The notes under the pieces: model-generated
The model's input: only the letters and a program-made list of their open reading frames with translations
What the model was told of the DNA's origin: nothing
The model's database searches: none
Made by a program: the position numbers and the translations under genes
From: Kiritimatiellia bacterium
GTDB lineage: Bacteria > Verrucomicrobiota > Kiritimatiellia > JAAZAB01
Direction of reading: 5' to 3'
DNA: 36,491 nucleotides
Assembly (NCBI GenBank): GCA_028715905.1
Contig: JAQUQV010000025.1
Span: 1-36,491, forward strand
Part shown: piece by piece, positions 8,413 to 16,028 of the stretch
Layout: every line of letters begins with the position of its first letter
How positions within the stretch are numbered: the stretch's first letter is position 1

Positions 8413-8438
8413 CTGTGTTACCCCCAGGGGTAACACAG
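8413..8438. repeat. Perfect 26-bp palindrome
   Basis: Arms of 12 bp (CTGTGTTACCCC / GGGGTAACACAG) around a 2-bp centre. No T-tract follows on either strand, so it does not look like a terminator. It could be an operator for a dimeric repressor, or a palindromic scar of a mobile element. It lies between two gene remnants. Confidence 0.7.
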
Positions 8439-8472
8439 TCTTGACGTTTAAGTTTGTCAGGTTAAATGCCGG

Positions 8473-8501
8473 TTGACAAAGGATAAAATTAGCTTTATTT
8501 T
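8473..8501 (+). promoter_or_regulatory. Candidate sigma-70-type promoter
   Basis: TTGACA at 8473-8478, a 17-bp spacer, then TATTTT at 8496-8501. It would give a leader of about 160 nt for the truncated oxidoreductase gene at 8667. The -35 is a perfect match; the -10 is weak. Confidence 0.35.
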
Positions 8502-8666
8502 TTACGCATCGTTTTGTTCTGAAACTCTCAATGCCGGATTGATATGCATCCAAATATTCTTGCCTTAACTCTTCTATCTTCTCCGCGCCCGCATGCGCGG
8601 TTATAAAAACCATCATATTCCAAAAATAAACGCATCCGCCGCATTGCAAGAAAAGGAATCCAGATA

Positions 8667-9260
8667 ATGAAAGAAGTATCCATCATCCTTGTTGGATTGA
8701 GCGCCTACGGCATTGAGAATTACGACACGGCCTGCCTGCGTGCTAAAACCGCCGGCGGCGTTGAGATTCTCTTTGTCACCTCCCATGCGGTCGGAGAAAC
8801 GCTGCCTCTCATGAGTGAATTTATTTTTGAAAAGACGAGGGTGGAATTGCAGGCGGGTTCCGCCCTGCGGGCCGTATTCAACGACGGCCAGACCAGGGAA
8901 TATCGCCTGCCCGCATCCGACCAGTCGTTCAACAAGCTCTGGCAGTGCATTGAAGCCGTACGCACCGGTTTCCGGCCGGTGTGCGGACCGGAGGCGGCCC
9001 GCGCCCAGACGCTCTGCATGAACGGCGCCCAGGAATCCATGCCGGAAATTATATCGTTTCCGCAGGGCATGATCCGCCGCCGGCGGGACGAGAAGGGCCA
9101 GGAATATGTTTTTGCGGAAAATTTGAGCGCAACGCTTGAAAACTGTTACGGCGAGTGGAAACTGCCGTCGGAAAAGGATATTCCATGGTCCAGACCCGGC
9201 CGCAGGATCGGCTTGTCTGCCTACGAATGGTACCCGGGCGGAAAAAGGGCCATGGAATAA
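8667..9260 (+). pseudogene. Gfo/Idh/MocA oxidoreductase with in-frame internal deletion
   Basis: A 197-residue open frame with a normal ribosome binding site (AAGGAAT). The first 15 residues (MKEVSIILVGLSAYG) are the opening strand and glycine-rich turn of the NAD-binding domain of a Gfo/Idh/MocA dehydrogenase. The next residues (IENYDTACLRAKTAGG) belong to the C-terminal substrate domain, which then runs to a plausible end. Family members have about 350-380 residues, so some 170 residues, including the rest of the Rossmann fold and the catalytic EKP motif, are gone without a frameshift. The product cannot bind NAD normally and is probably inactive, unless it has been recruited for another role. 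The full-length ancestor would have oxidised a sugar or polyol. Confidence 0.65.
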
Positions 9261-9287
9261 GATTATTTTCCGGCGCGTGTATGTCTT

Positions 9288-11726
9288 ATGCGCAGTATTT
9301 TGTCATCGTCGCCTTCATCGGCGGCCGTTTTTCGCGGTAAAATTGCAGCCATGATGTTTTGCACGGGCCTCTACGCCATGTTCGCGCAAATTATCCTGAC
9401 GCGCGAGCTGATGGTGGCGTTTTACGGCAACGAACTGACCATCGGGATTATTTTCGCGGCCTGGCTGTTGATGGTCGGCGCCGGCTCGCTGGTCGTCAGG
9501 CCTTTGCTGGGGCGGGCGGGCGAAAAAAAATTAAGCGCCCTGGCGGCCGGGTTATTGGCCGTATCGGCCGCAATCCTGCCGTTGCTTGTATTTGCCGCGC
9601 GCGCGCTGAGGGTTTTTTTTTGTGTCCCGATGGGCGAGTACATGGGTTTGCCGCCGATCATGGCCGGCGCCTTCCTGGTCCTGGCGCCGGTCTGTCTTAT
9701 TATCGGGATTTTATTTCCGGTAACCTGCCGTTTGGCGCTTCTCAAGAATGGAAGCGCGGCCGGCGTTTACGCCGCGGAATCGGCCGGCAGCATGTCGGCC
9801 GGCGTGATTTTTTCCTTTGCGCTTGTTAATTTTCTGCCGCCCCTGGGCGTGGCCGTCGCGGCGGCGGCGTGCGGCCTTTGCGGGAGTGCGCTGGTTGCGC
9901 CGCGTTTTTTTCTGCGCAAAGCCGGCTGGGCCGCGGCTTCGGGCCTGGTGATCATATTGGCGTTACCCGGCCCGATTAACGCCCTGGAGATGAGGGGCAT
10001 CAGGCTGCGCTGGGAATCATTCGGCGTTCTGCCGCGCGGCGCCGGGCATGCCTCCGGGCAGCCGCGTCTGGTCGCTTCAAGGGACAGCCGTTACCAGAAC
10101 CTGGCGCTGATTGAATCGGAAGGGCAAAAGACGCTTTACGGCAACGGCCAGGTGATCTTTGCCTTTCCCGATCAGATTTCCGCCGAACAGAAAATCCATT
10201 TTATCATGGCGCAGAAGCCGGATGCAAAACGCGTCCTGCTTATCGGCGGCAGTCCCGCCAACGACATCCCGGAACTGCTGAAATATCCTTTAACCGAACT
10301 TATCCATGTGGAGTTGGATGCTCTCATCAATGGCATGCTTTCTGACGCGGCCGGCGATGCGTACCGCCGGGCCGGCGCGGATCCGCGTTTGCGGAAATGC
10401 CCGGCGGACGGTCCGCGTTTTGTGAAAAACAGCCGGGAAATTTTTGACGTTGTCATAGTTGAAGCGCCCGAGCCGACCACCGTAAGCTTGAACCGTTTTT
10501 ACACCGTGGAGTTTTTCCGCGGCATCAGCCGCATTCTTGCCCCGCGGGGTTTCCTTTATACCGCGGTCAATTCCTCCGAACAATTGCGGGATAAAACCGC
10601 CGGCATGACCGCTTCCATTTACAGGGCGCTGCAGACGGTTTTCCCGCGCCTGCTGGCCACCGCCGGGCCCCGCGTCCGGTTTTTCGCGGGCAAAGAAGAC
10701 GCGCCTTTAACGTTTGACGGCAAAACTCTTTACGCGCGCTGGCGCGCGGCCGGGGTCAAGACGGATTATTTCCGGCCGGAATATTTTCTGAACGCCGATG
10801 AAATCAGCGTTGATAAAACCGATTTTATGCTTCGGCGGCTTGCGGAAACAGAAGCGCCCGCCAATTCGGCCCTGAAGCCGATCTCGGCGTTTTACAGTCT
10901 TTTGCTGTGGAGCAAATACAGTGGCTCGCGTCTTGAACATCTTTTTGGCTTTCTATATCGGATGCGCTTTGAACACGCCGGCGCCGCGGCCGCCGTTGCC
11001 GCCGTTTTGTTCCTGATTTTCGCAATCATCATGTTGGGGCGCAAAACGGCGGCGGCCGCCGGCCGCGCCGAGCGGATAATTCTCATAACGGTTGTCGCGG
11101 TCACCGGCTTTGCGGCCATGGCGCTTGAATTGGTTTTAATCTTCATGTTTCAAACCCTGCTGGGATACATTTACGCCAGCATCGGGCTGATTCTCGCCAT
11201 GTTCATGCTGGGACTTACCCTGGGCGCGGCGGCGGTCCGGAAATATCCGGTTGACCGGGCTGTAAAAAACTGGATGCTTTTGCTGACGCTGGACCTGGCG
11301 TTAATCCTGGCGGCGGCCGGTCTGCCTTTCCTGATGGAAAACGGGTGGCGTTTTAGCGCGGCCTGGCCCGCGGCCGGCATGATTTATTTCCTGACTTTGC
11401 TGGCCGGTTTTGCGGGCGGCGCGCAATTTATCCTGGCCGCCGGTTTGCTGGGCGCGCCGCCGCCCGGCGCGAACTGCGCCCCTTTGCCGCAGCCTCGTTC
11501 CGGCCAAAACCGCGCGGTGGAAAATGACGCGCGGGTTCCGCGCAACATCGCCCTTTTGAACGCGGTGGATTTATTCGGCGCGGCGCTGGGCGGCTTGTGC
11601 ATCGGCATTGTTTTTCTGCCCTTGTTCGGCTTTGGCGGCACCTGCTGGCTGCTGGTGATTCTTAAAGCCGGCACGGCCGCGCTGATTGGCGCCCGGCTGT
11701 GTTTTTATGCCCGGAGTTCCGCATAA
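9288..11726 (+). CDS. Membrane-fused spermidine synthase-like protein
   Basis: An 812-residue protein: about seven transmembrane helices at the N-terminus (TGLYAMFAQIILTRELMVAF opens the first), a soluble aminopropyltransferase/SAM-binding-like domain around residues 250-470, then further helices to the end. The domain has a SAM-type loop (VLLIGGSPANDIPELL) and the family's helix FYTVEFFRGISRILAPRGF. Where canonical spermidine synthase has a D-S/A-x-D-P active-site motif, this one reads EAPEP, so normal polyamine synthesis is uncertain. Such fused proteins are common in PVC and deltaproteobacterial genomes with unknown substrates. Starts at 9288 and 9351 are both possible; 9351 begins right before the first helix. 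It ends 107 bp before the hydrogenase operon, which has its own promoter. Confidence 0.7.
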   Translation: MRSILSSSPSSAAVFRGKIAAMMFCTGLYAMFAQIILTRELMVAFYGNELTIGIIFAAWLLMVGAGSLVVRPLLGRAGEKKLSALAAGLLAVSAAILPLLVFAARALRVFFCVPMGEYMGLPPIMAGAFLVLAPVCLIIGILFPVTCRLALLKNGSAAGVYAAESAGSMSAGVIFSFALVNFLPPLGVAVAAAACGLCGSALVAPRFFLRKAGWAAASGLVIILALPGPINALEMRGIRLRWESFGVLPRGAGHASGQPRLVASRDSRYQNLALIESEGQKTLYGNGQVIFAFPDQISAEQKIHFIMAQKPDAKRVLLIGGSPANDIPELLKYPLTELIHVELDALINGMLSDAAGDAYRRAGADPRLRKCPADGPRFVKNSREIFDVVIVEAPEPTTVSLNRFYTVEFFRGISRILAPRGFLYTAVNSSEQLRDKTAGMTASIYRALQTVFPRLLATAGPRVRFFAGKEDAPLTFDGKTLYARWRAAGVKTDYFRPEYFLNADEISVDKTDFMLRRLAETEAPANSALKPISAFYSLLLWSKYSGSRLEHLFGFLYRMRFEHAGAAAAVAAVLFLIFAIIMLGRKTAAAAGRAERIILITVVAVTGFAAMALELVLIFMFQTLLGYIYASIGLILAMFMLGLTLGAAAVRKYPVDRAVKNWMLLLTLDLALILAAAGLPFLMENGWRFSAAWPAAGMIYFLTLLAGFAGGAQFILAAGLLGAPPPGANCAPLPQPRSGQNRAVENDARVPRNIALLNAVDLFGAALGGLCIGIVFLPLFGFGGTCWLLVILKAGTAALIGARLCFYARSSA

Positions 11727-11778
11727 AATTGCTTTAAAATTGGCGTTTCACGCTGGAATGGACCGGAAATACAAAAAT

Positions 11779-11806
11779 TTGACAAACAGCGCAAAATCCA
11801 TACAAT
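11779..11806 (+). promoter_or_regulatory. Promoter of the hydrogenase operon
   Basis: TTGACA at 11779-11784, a 16-bp spacer and TACAAT at 11801-11806: close to the sigma-70 consensus. Transcription would start near 11813, leaving a leader of about 20 nt before the ATG at 11834. This gap follows the stop of the preceding gene and is the only sizeable intergenic space before the 16-gene operon. Confidence 0.65.
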
Positions 11807-11833
11807 CACAGCTTTTTAAAAAACACCCAAATT

Positions 11834-12865
11834 ATGATGTATAAACTGGACATAACCAGGCTGGATGATTTTTTAAGCGCCATTTCGACGGGGCGCGATG
11901 TTTTCGCGCTTGAAGAAAGCGCGGGGCAGTATCATTTGACGCGCGCCGATTCGTGGCAGCCCGGCCGGCATACTTTGGGCGCGTTTCGCCAGGTGGAGCC
12001 CCTGAAAACGCTGGTGTTCCGTCCCCGCGAGTTTCTCGGGGAAATCGGCCGTTCCCGGCCGGAGGCGGTTATGCCGGAACGCATCGTAATCGGCGTGAAA
12101 AACTGCGACCTTTCCGCCCTCAAAATCCACGATCATGTTTTTCTCAACACGGAACCCGCGGACCCGCTTTACCGGGAAGCCCGTGAAAAAACCATAATAA
12201 TTTCCTGCGATTGCTCCGCCGCGCGCGAAGTGTGTTTTTGTCCGGCGGTCGGGGAACAGCCCTATCCGAAAGCCGGCTTTGACATCAATATTTCGCCGAC
12301 CGAGCATGGGTATCTCGTGGAGGCGGGCAGCGCGCGCGGCCGGCAATTGCTGGAGAAGGCCGGAAAATTTCTTGCCGCCGCCGATGACGCGCTCCTTAAA
12401 GAGCGCGACCGGAACCGCCGGGAACTCACCCGGAAAGTTTGCGCGCAGGCCGAGCAAAACGGGCTGGCTTGCGGCGCCGACCTGCGCCGCGCGGTTGAAA
12501 AATCGCAGGGGGGAAAAATATGGGACGACTTTGCGCTGGATTGCGTTGAGTGCGGCGCCTGCAACCTGATCTGCTGCACCTGCCACTGTTTCCTGCTGGC
12601 CGACGGCGAAAGTAAAAACAAGGCCTTTGCCCGCGTAAAACAATGGGACGCTTGTCTTTACAAGAATTTTGCCGCGGTCGCCGGCGGGGCCAATCCACGC
12701 CGCCACCGGGCCGAGCGGCTGTATAACCGGTTTGAAAAAAAATTCAGTTTCTTTCCCGAAATCCTCGGAATTTACGCCTGCGACGGCTGCGGACGCTGCG
12801 TTGAGGCCTGCACGGGCAAGATTGACATACGCAAGGTGCTGGGGAGAGCCGTTCATGAGTTGTAA
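11834..12865 (+). CDS. Sulfhydrogenase beta (HydB)/AsrA-like dicluster ferredoxin subunit
   Basis: A 343-residue iron-sulfur protein of the HydB/AsrA family, which carries electrons between a flavin subunit and a hydrogenase or sulfite reductase. Two C-terminal [4Fe-4S] motifs are complete: C237-C240-C243-C247 (CVECGACNLIC) and C316-C319-C322-C326 (CDGCGRCVEAC). More cysteines (C125, C127, C134, C136) lie in the N-terminal domain. It is the first gene of the hydrogenase operon and overlaps the next gene by 11 bp, so the two are surely translated together and probably form one module. ATGs at 11834 and 11837 are equivalent; no strong ribosome binding site is visible. Sulfite reduction is unlikely because no AsrC-type catalytic subunit is present. 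Confidence 0.85.
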   Translation: MMYKLDITRLDDFLSAISTGRDVFALEESAGQYHLTRADSWQPGRHTLGAFRQVEPLKTLVFRPREFLGEIGRSRPEAVMPERIVIGVKNCDLSALKIHDHVFLNTEPADPLYREAREKTIIISCDCSAAREVCFCPAVGEQPYPKAGFDINISPTEHGYLVEAGSARGRQLLEKAGKFLAAADDALLKERDRNRRELTRKVCAQAEQNGLACGADLRRAVEKSQGGKIWDDFALDCVECGACNLICCTCHCFLLADGESKNKAFARVKQWDACLYKNFAAVAGGANPRRHRAERLYNRFEKKFSFFPEILGIYACDGCGRCVEACTGKIDIRKVLGRAVHEL

Positions 12866-13679
12866 CCCTTACATGCCGGTTCCGGCCATACTGGAAAAGG
12901 TGATTCAGGAAACTTCCAACATCAAGACTTTCCTGGTGCGGCCGGCCAAACCGCTTGTCTTCAAGGCCGGCCAGTTTGTGGAATTAACCGTGCCCGGGAC
13001 GGGCGAGGCGCCCTTCACGCCCTCTTCTTCGCCGGCGGAGAGCGAAAAAATTGAGCTCACCATCATGCGCGTGGGAAAAGTGACCGAAAAACTGCACGCC
13101 CTGAAGCCCGGCGCGGAGCTGGCCGTCCGCGGTCCGCTCGGCCAGCCGTATCCCCTGGCAAAATATCACGGAAAGGAAATTCTGATCGTGGGCGGCGGCG
13201 TCGGCCTGGCGCCCTTGCGGGCCCTGCTCTTTGCGCTGCTGGAAGAGGTTGACAAATACAAGAAAATAATTGTCCGTTACGGCGCCCGGACCCCGGCTGA
13301 CATAGTTTACCGCAAGGCGGTTGAGGAAAGCTGGGGCCGAAAGGACTTGGACGTCATGATCACCGTTGACAAAAGCGATGCGGACTGGAAAGGCAATGAA
13401 GGCGTGGTAACGACCATCCTCGGGCCGAAGAAACTGACCTGCAACCCCGGCGAGGGGGTGGCCGTGGTCTGCGGACCGCCGATCATGATGAAATTTGCGA
13501 CCCTGGAAATATTAAAACTGGGTTACGCGCCGGAAAACATTTACCTTTCCATGGAAAAAAACATGAGCTGCGGTATCGGGAAATGCGGGCATTGCCGCCT
13601 CGGCCCTTATTACGCCTGTAAGGACGGCCCCGTGTTCACCTATGACCGCGTGAAAAATCTGAATAAAATCTGGGACTGA
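12855..13679 (+). CDS. Sulfhydrogenase gamma (HydG)/AsrB-like FAD/NAD(P)-binding subunit
   Basis: A 274-residue ferredoxin-NADP reductase-fold protein. In order: an FAD-binding barrel to about residue 100, the nucleotide loop GGGVGLAP (113-120), the CGPP motif (206-209) that closes the NAD(P) site, and a PyrK-type [2Fe-2S] site at C239, C244, C247 and C255. It should exchange electrons between NAD(P)H and the iron-sulfur subunit encoded just before it. The start at 12855 is chosen because it gives the normal family N-terminus; a longer frame from 12669 would run inside the preceding gene. Its presence makes pyridine nucleotide the likely soluble partner of the hydrogenase complex. Confidence 0.87.
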   Translation: MSCNPYMPVPAILEKVIQETSNIKTFLVRPAKPLVFKAGQFVELTVPGTGEAPFTPSSSPAESEKIELTIMRVGKVTEKLHALKPGAELAVRGPLGQPYPLAKYHGKEILIVGGGVGLAPLRALLFALLEEVDKYKKIIVRYGARTPADIVYRKAVEESWGRKDLDVMITVDKSDADWKGNEGVVTTILGPKKLTCNPGEGVAVVCGPPIMMKFATLEILKLGYAPENIYLSMEKNMSCGIGKCGHCRLGPYYACKDGPVFTYDRVKNLNKIWD

Positions 13680-13687
13680 ATTAAACA

Positions 13688-14173
13688 GTGGCAAAACGAT
13701 TGTTCATAGACCTGAACAAGTGCGACGGCTGCGATAAGTGCGCGGTGAAATGCGCGTACTTTTACCGTTCGCAGGCGGCCGATCACGGCGTCCTCGCCTT
13801 GCGCGAAATGGCGGCCTTTGCCCTGGTCTGCCGCCGCTGCGAGGATCCCAGCTGTGTGGCGGCCTGCAAATTTGAGGCATTGGAGCGGCAGGGCGACGGT
13901 GTGCTGAAGCGCCATAACCTGCGCTGCGTGAGCTGTAAAAGCTGCAGCCATGCCTGTCCTTTCGGGACCATTTACCCCGAAACGCTGCCGTTTTATGTCA
14001 GTGCGTGCGATTTCTGCGCCGCAGCGGACGGCGGGGAGACGCCGTGCGTGATCAGCTGCGCAAAGAAAGCCATTGAGTTCAGGGAAGTGGAAGAGTCGCC
14101 CAAGGACGGTGTTTTCCTGATCGGCGAGCGCCTCGCAGTGCGGGCGCCGCGCTGGGACAAGAAGGATGTGTAG
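13688..14173 (+). CDS. HycB-like protein with four [4Fe-4S] clusters
   Basis: A 161-residue electron-transfer protein with sixteen cysteines in four groups: 12/15/18/22, 48/51/56/60, 80/83/86/90 and 107/110/120/124. This is the layout of HycB, HydN and DMSO-reductase beta subunits. In formate hydrogenlyase the same type of subunit wires the soluble formate dehydrogenase to the membrane hydrogenase. Here it probably wires the HydB/HydG-like pair to the NuoI-like subunit. The start is GTG at 13688, 8 nt after the preceding gene; the next gene overlaps its end by 8 bp. No formate dehydrogenase gene is present nearby. Confidence 0.85.
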   Translation: MAKRLFIDLNKCDGCDKCAVKCAYFYRSQAADHGVLALREMAAFALVCRRCEDPSCVAACKFEALERQGDGVLKRHNLRCVSCKSCSHACPFGTIYPETLPFYVSACDFCAAADGGETPCVISCAKKAIEFREVEESPKDGVFLIGERLAVRAPRWDKKDV

Positions 14174-15104
14174 CCCCATGAATATTTTTTATCTGATTTT
14201 ACAGGTGTTGGTTTTTCCGGGGCTGTTGTTTGCCGCCGCAGCGGGGCTGGCGACGAGCTGGGTGGACCGGAAGGTTACCGCGTATGTTCAGATGCGCGTC
14301 GGCCCGCCTTTTCTCCAGCCGTTTTACGACGTGCTCAAGCTGATGATCAAGGAAACCTGCGTGCCGGCCGGCGCGGCGCGCTGGCTTTTCCTTTCGGCCC
14401 CGTTGCTCGGCATGGCGGGCGCGGCGCTGGCCTCAATGTTGATCTGGCGGGCGTTTCTCCCGCTCGGGCAGACTTTCAGCGGCGATATCATCGTGATTCT
14501 GTACCTGCTCACCATGCCCGCCGTTTCCGTGATCATCGGCTCGTTCGCCGCCCAAAACCCGCTGGCCTCGCTCGGCGGCAGCCGGGAGATAAAACTCCTG
14601 CTTTCGTATGAGCTTCCGTTTGTCCTGGCCATCCTGGTGCCGGTTGTCCAGACGCAAAGCATCCGGTTTTCCGACCTGCTGGCGGCGGCTCCGGCGGTCT
14701 ATGCGCCTTCCGGCGTCATCGCGCTGGTGGTTGCGGTTGTCTGCATGCAGGCCAAGCTGACGCTGGTGCCTTTTGACGCCCCCGAGGCCGAGACGGAACT
14801 GGCGGGGGGCGCCTACCTGGAATATTCGGGCCCGCCGCTGGGGATTATTAAATTGACGCGCGCCATGATGCTTTTCATAATGCCGCTTTTCTTGGTGGCG
14901 GTTTTCTGCGGCGGAATTGTTTTTGACAAGGGCTGGCTGCCGGTCTTGGGCGGAGTTCTGAAATACCTGGGGCTGGTGGTGCTGGTGATTTTAATCCGCA
15001 ACACGGCGCCGCGGGTCCGGATTGACCAGGCGGTCAGGTTTTTCTGGGGGCCGGCGACCCTCGCCGCCTTGGCGGCGGTTCTGGCCGCAATGATCGGATG
15101 GTGA
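14166..15104 (+). CDS. Membrane anchor subunit, NuoH/HycD/MbhM-like
   Basis: A 312-residue protein with about eight transmembrane helices. It has the family signatures WVDRKVTAYVQMRVGP near the N-terminus, SLGGSREIKLLLSYELPF in the middle, and the acidic loop FDAPEAETELAGG, which in complex I and Mbh lies at the junction of the hydrophilic arm and the membrane. It anchors the catalytic subunits and passes conformational or charge changes to the pump modules. Two starts are possible, 14166 and 14178 (MNIFYL); the first overlaps the preceding gene. It is one of the least variable parts of group 4 hydrogenases. Confidence 0.92.
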   Translation: MCSPMNIFYLILQVLVFPGLLFAAAAGLATSWVDRKVTAYVQMRVGPPFLQPFYDVLKLMIKETCVPAGAARWLFLSAPLLGMAGAALASMLIWRAFLPLGQTFSGDIIVILYLLTMPAVSVIIGSFAAQNPLASLGGSREIKLLLSYELPFVLAILVPVVQTQSIRFSDLLAAAPAVYAPSGVIALVVAVVCMQAKLTLVPFDAPEAETELAGGAYLEYSGPPLGIIKLTRAMMLFIMPLFLVAVFCGGIVFDKGWLPVLGGVLKYLGLVVLVILIRNTAPRVRIDQAVRFFWGPATLAALAAVLAAMIGW

Positions 15105-15108
15105 CACA

Positions 15109-15585
15109 ATGGGGTTTGCCGTAAATATTCTTACAAGATCGCTGAACGTGTTTCACCTCGGCGGCAGCGCGTGCAACAACTGCGACATTGAGATTCTGGA
15201 TACGCTTACGCCGCGTTATGATCTGGAACGGTTCGGCATCACGCTTGTCGGCAGTATCCGGCACGCGGATGTTCTCCTGGTCAGCGGCATTTTCAACAAG
15301 AAAGCCGCCGTCCGTCTGAAACGGGTATATCAGCAGGCGCCCCGGCCGATTTTTGTCGTTGCGATCGGCTCCTGCGCCTGTACCGGTAACATGTTCCAGA
15401 AATCGTACAACTGGGACGTTCCCCTTGACCAATATATTCCCGTTGATATTTATCTGCCGGGCTGTCCGCCCAAGCCCGAGGCGATGATTATGGCAATTCT
15501 AAAACTGGTAAACAAATTGCGCGGCGCGCCGCCGGATGCGTCCGCCGGCAAAAGCCGCGCCGCCAAACAGAAGAGAGGCGCATGA
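15109..15585 (+). CDS. [NiFe] hydrogenase small subunit, NuoB/MbhJ-like
   Basis: A 158-residue protein holding the proximal [4Fe-4S] cluster next to the nickel site. The ligands are visible: the CxxC pair C22/C25 (SACNNCDIE), C89 (GSCACTG) and C119 (PGCPPKPE). It is short and has a single cluster, as expected for group 4 enzymes and unlike the three-cluster small subunits of uptake hydrogenases. There is no Tat signal, so it faces the cytoplasm. The basic C-terminal tail of about 25 residues is poorly conserved. The next gene overlaps it by 4 bp. Confidence 0.92.
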   Translation: MGFAVNILTRSLNVFHLGGSACNNCDIEILDTLTPRYDLERFGITLVGSIRHADVLLVSGIFNKKAAVRLKRVYQQAPRPIFVVAIGSCACTGNMFQKSYNWDVPLDQYIPVDIYLPGCPPKPEAMIMAILKLVNKLRGAPPDASAGKSRAAKQKRGA

Positions 15586-16022
15586 AAAGGGAAGAAATAA
15601 TCAGCCTGATCAGGGAAAAACTGGAAGGCAAAATCATCAATTGGACCGAAAAGTCCCCCCGGCGGATATATGTTGAAGCCAGGCCGGAGGATATCCCCGA
15701 AATATCCCGCTGTTTGTTCCGCGATCTGGAGGCGCGTTTTTCAATCGCCACCGGCACGGACACGCCCTCGGCCATGGAAGTGCTTTATCACTGGGCCTTT
15801 GACCAGTGCGGGATGTTTTTCAGCGTGCGCACGAAGTTGAACCGGGAAAAACCGGAGATTGAATCCATTACCGCGATTTGCAGGGGCGCGGAATGGATTG
15901 AACGGGAGATGTGGGAACTGCTGGGCATCACCTTTCATAATCACCCGGACATGCGCCACCTGCTTTTGAGCGATGACTGGCCCGCGGGCAAATATCCGCT
16001 GCGGCGGGATTATGTGCGGTAA
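15582..16022 (+). CDS. Hydrogenase subunit, NuoC/MbhK-like (30-kDa subunit family)
   Basis: A 146-residue protein of the complex I 30-kDa family. The diagnostic C-terminal motif is present: WIEREMWELLGITFHNHPDM followed by L-x-x-DWP and a Y-P-L-R-R-D-Y end. It has no cofactor; it holds the large subunit in place. It lies between the small and large subunit genes as a separate gene, in contrast to HycE-type proteins, where this domain is fused to the large subunit. It overlaps the gene before by 4 bp. Confidence 0.9.
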   Translation: MKREEIISLIREKLEGKIINWTEKSPRRIYVEARPEDIPEISRCLFRDLEARFSIATGTDTPSAMEVLYHWAFDQCGMFFSVRTKLNREKPEIESITAICRGAEWIEREMWELLGITFHNHPDMRHLLLSDDWPAGKYPLRRDYVR

Positions 16023-16028
16023 AATATC

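Larger units (their letters stand above)
8188..8666. other. 479-bp decayed intergenic region
   Basis: No intact gene is supported here. It contains the minus-strand remnant (8190-8386), a perfect 26-bp palindrome (8413-8438), and a possible plus-strand promoter (8473-8501). A minus-strand frame at 8395-8649 is open for 84 codons, but its product is not recognisable and its C-terminus is encoded by the palindrome. Confidence 0.6.

Noticed and set aside
8395-8649. 84-codon minus-strand open frame as a gene
   Set aside because: The product is not recognisable, its end is encoded by the palindrome, and the surroundings are decayed. I cannot support it as a real gene.
11873-12856. 327-codon minus-strand frame opposite the HydB-like gene
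   Set aside because: It is the antisense shadow of a gene with clear iron-sulfur motifs and tight operon context.
11834-13679. Anaerobic sulfite reductase AsrAB
   Set aside because: No AsrC siroheme subunit is present, and the genes continue without a break into a hydrogenase operon.
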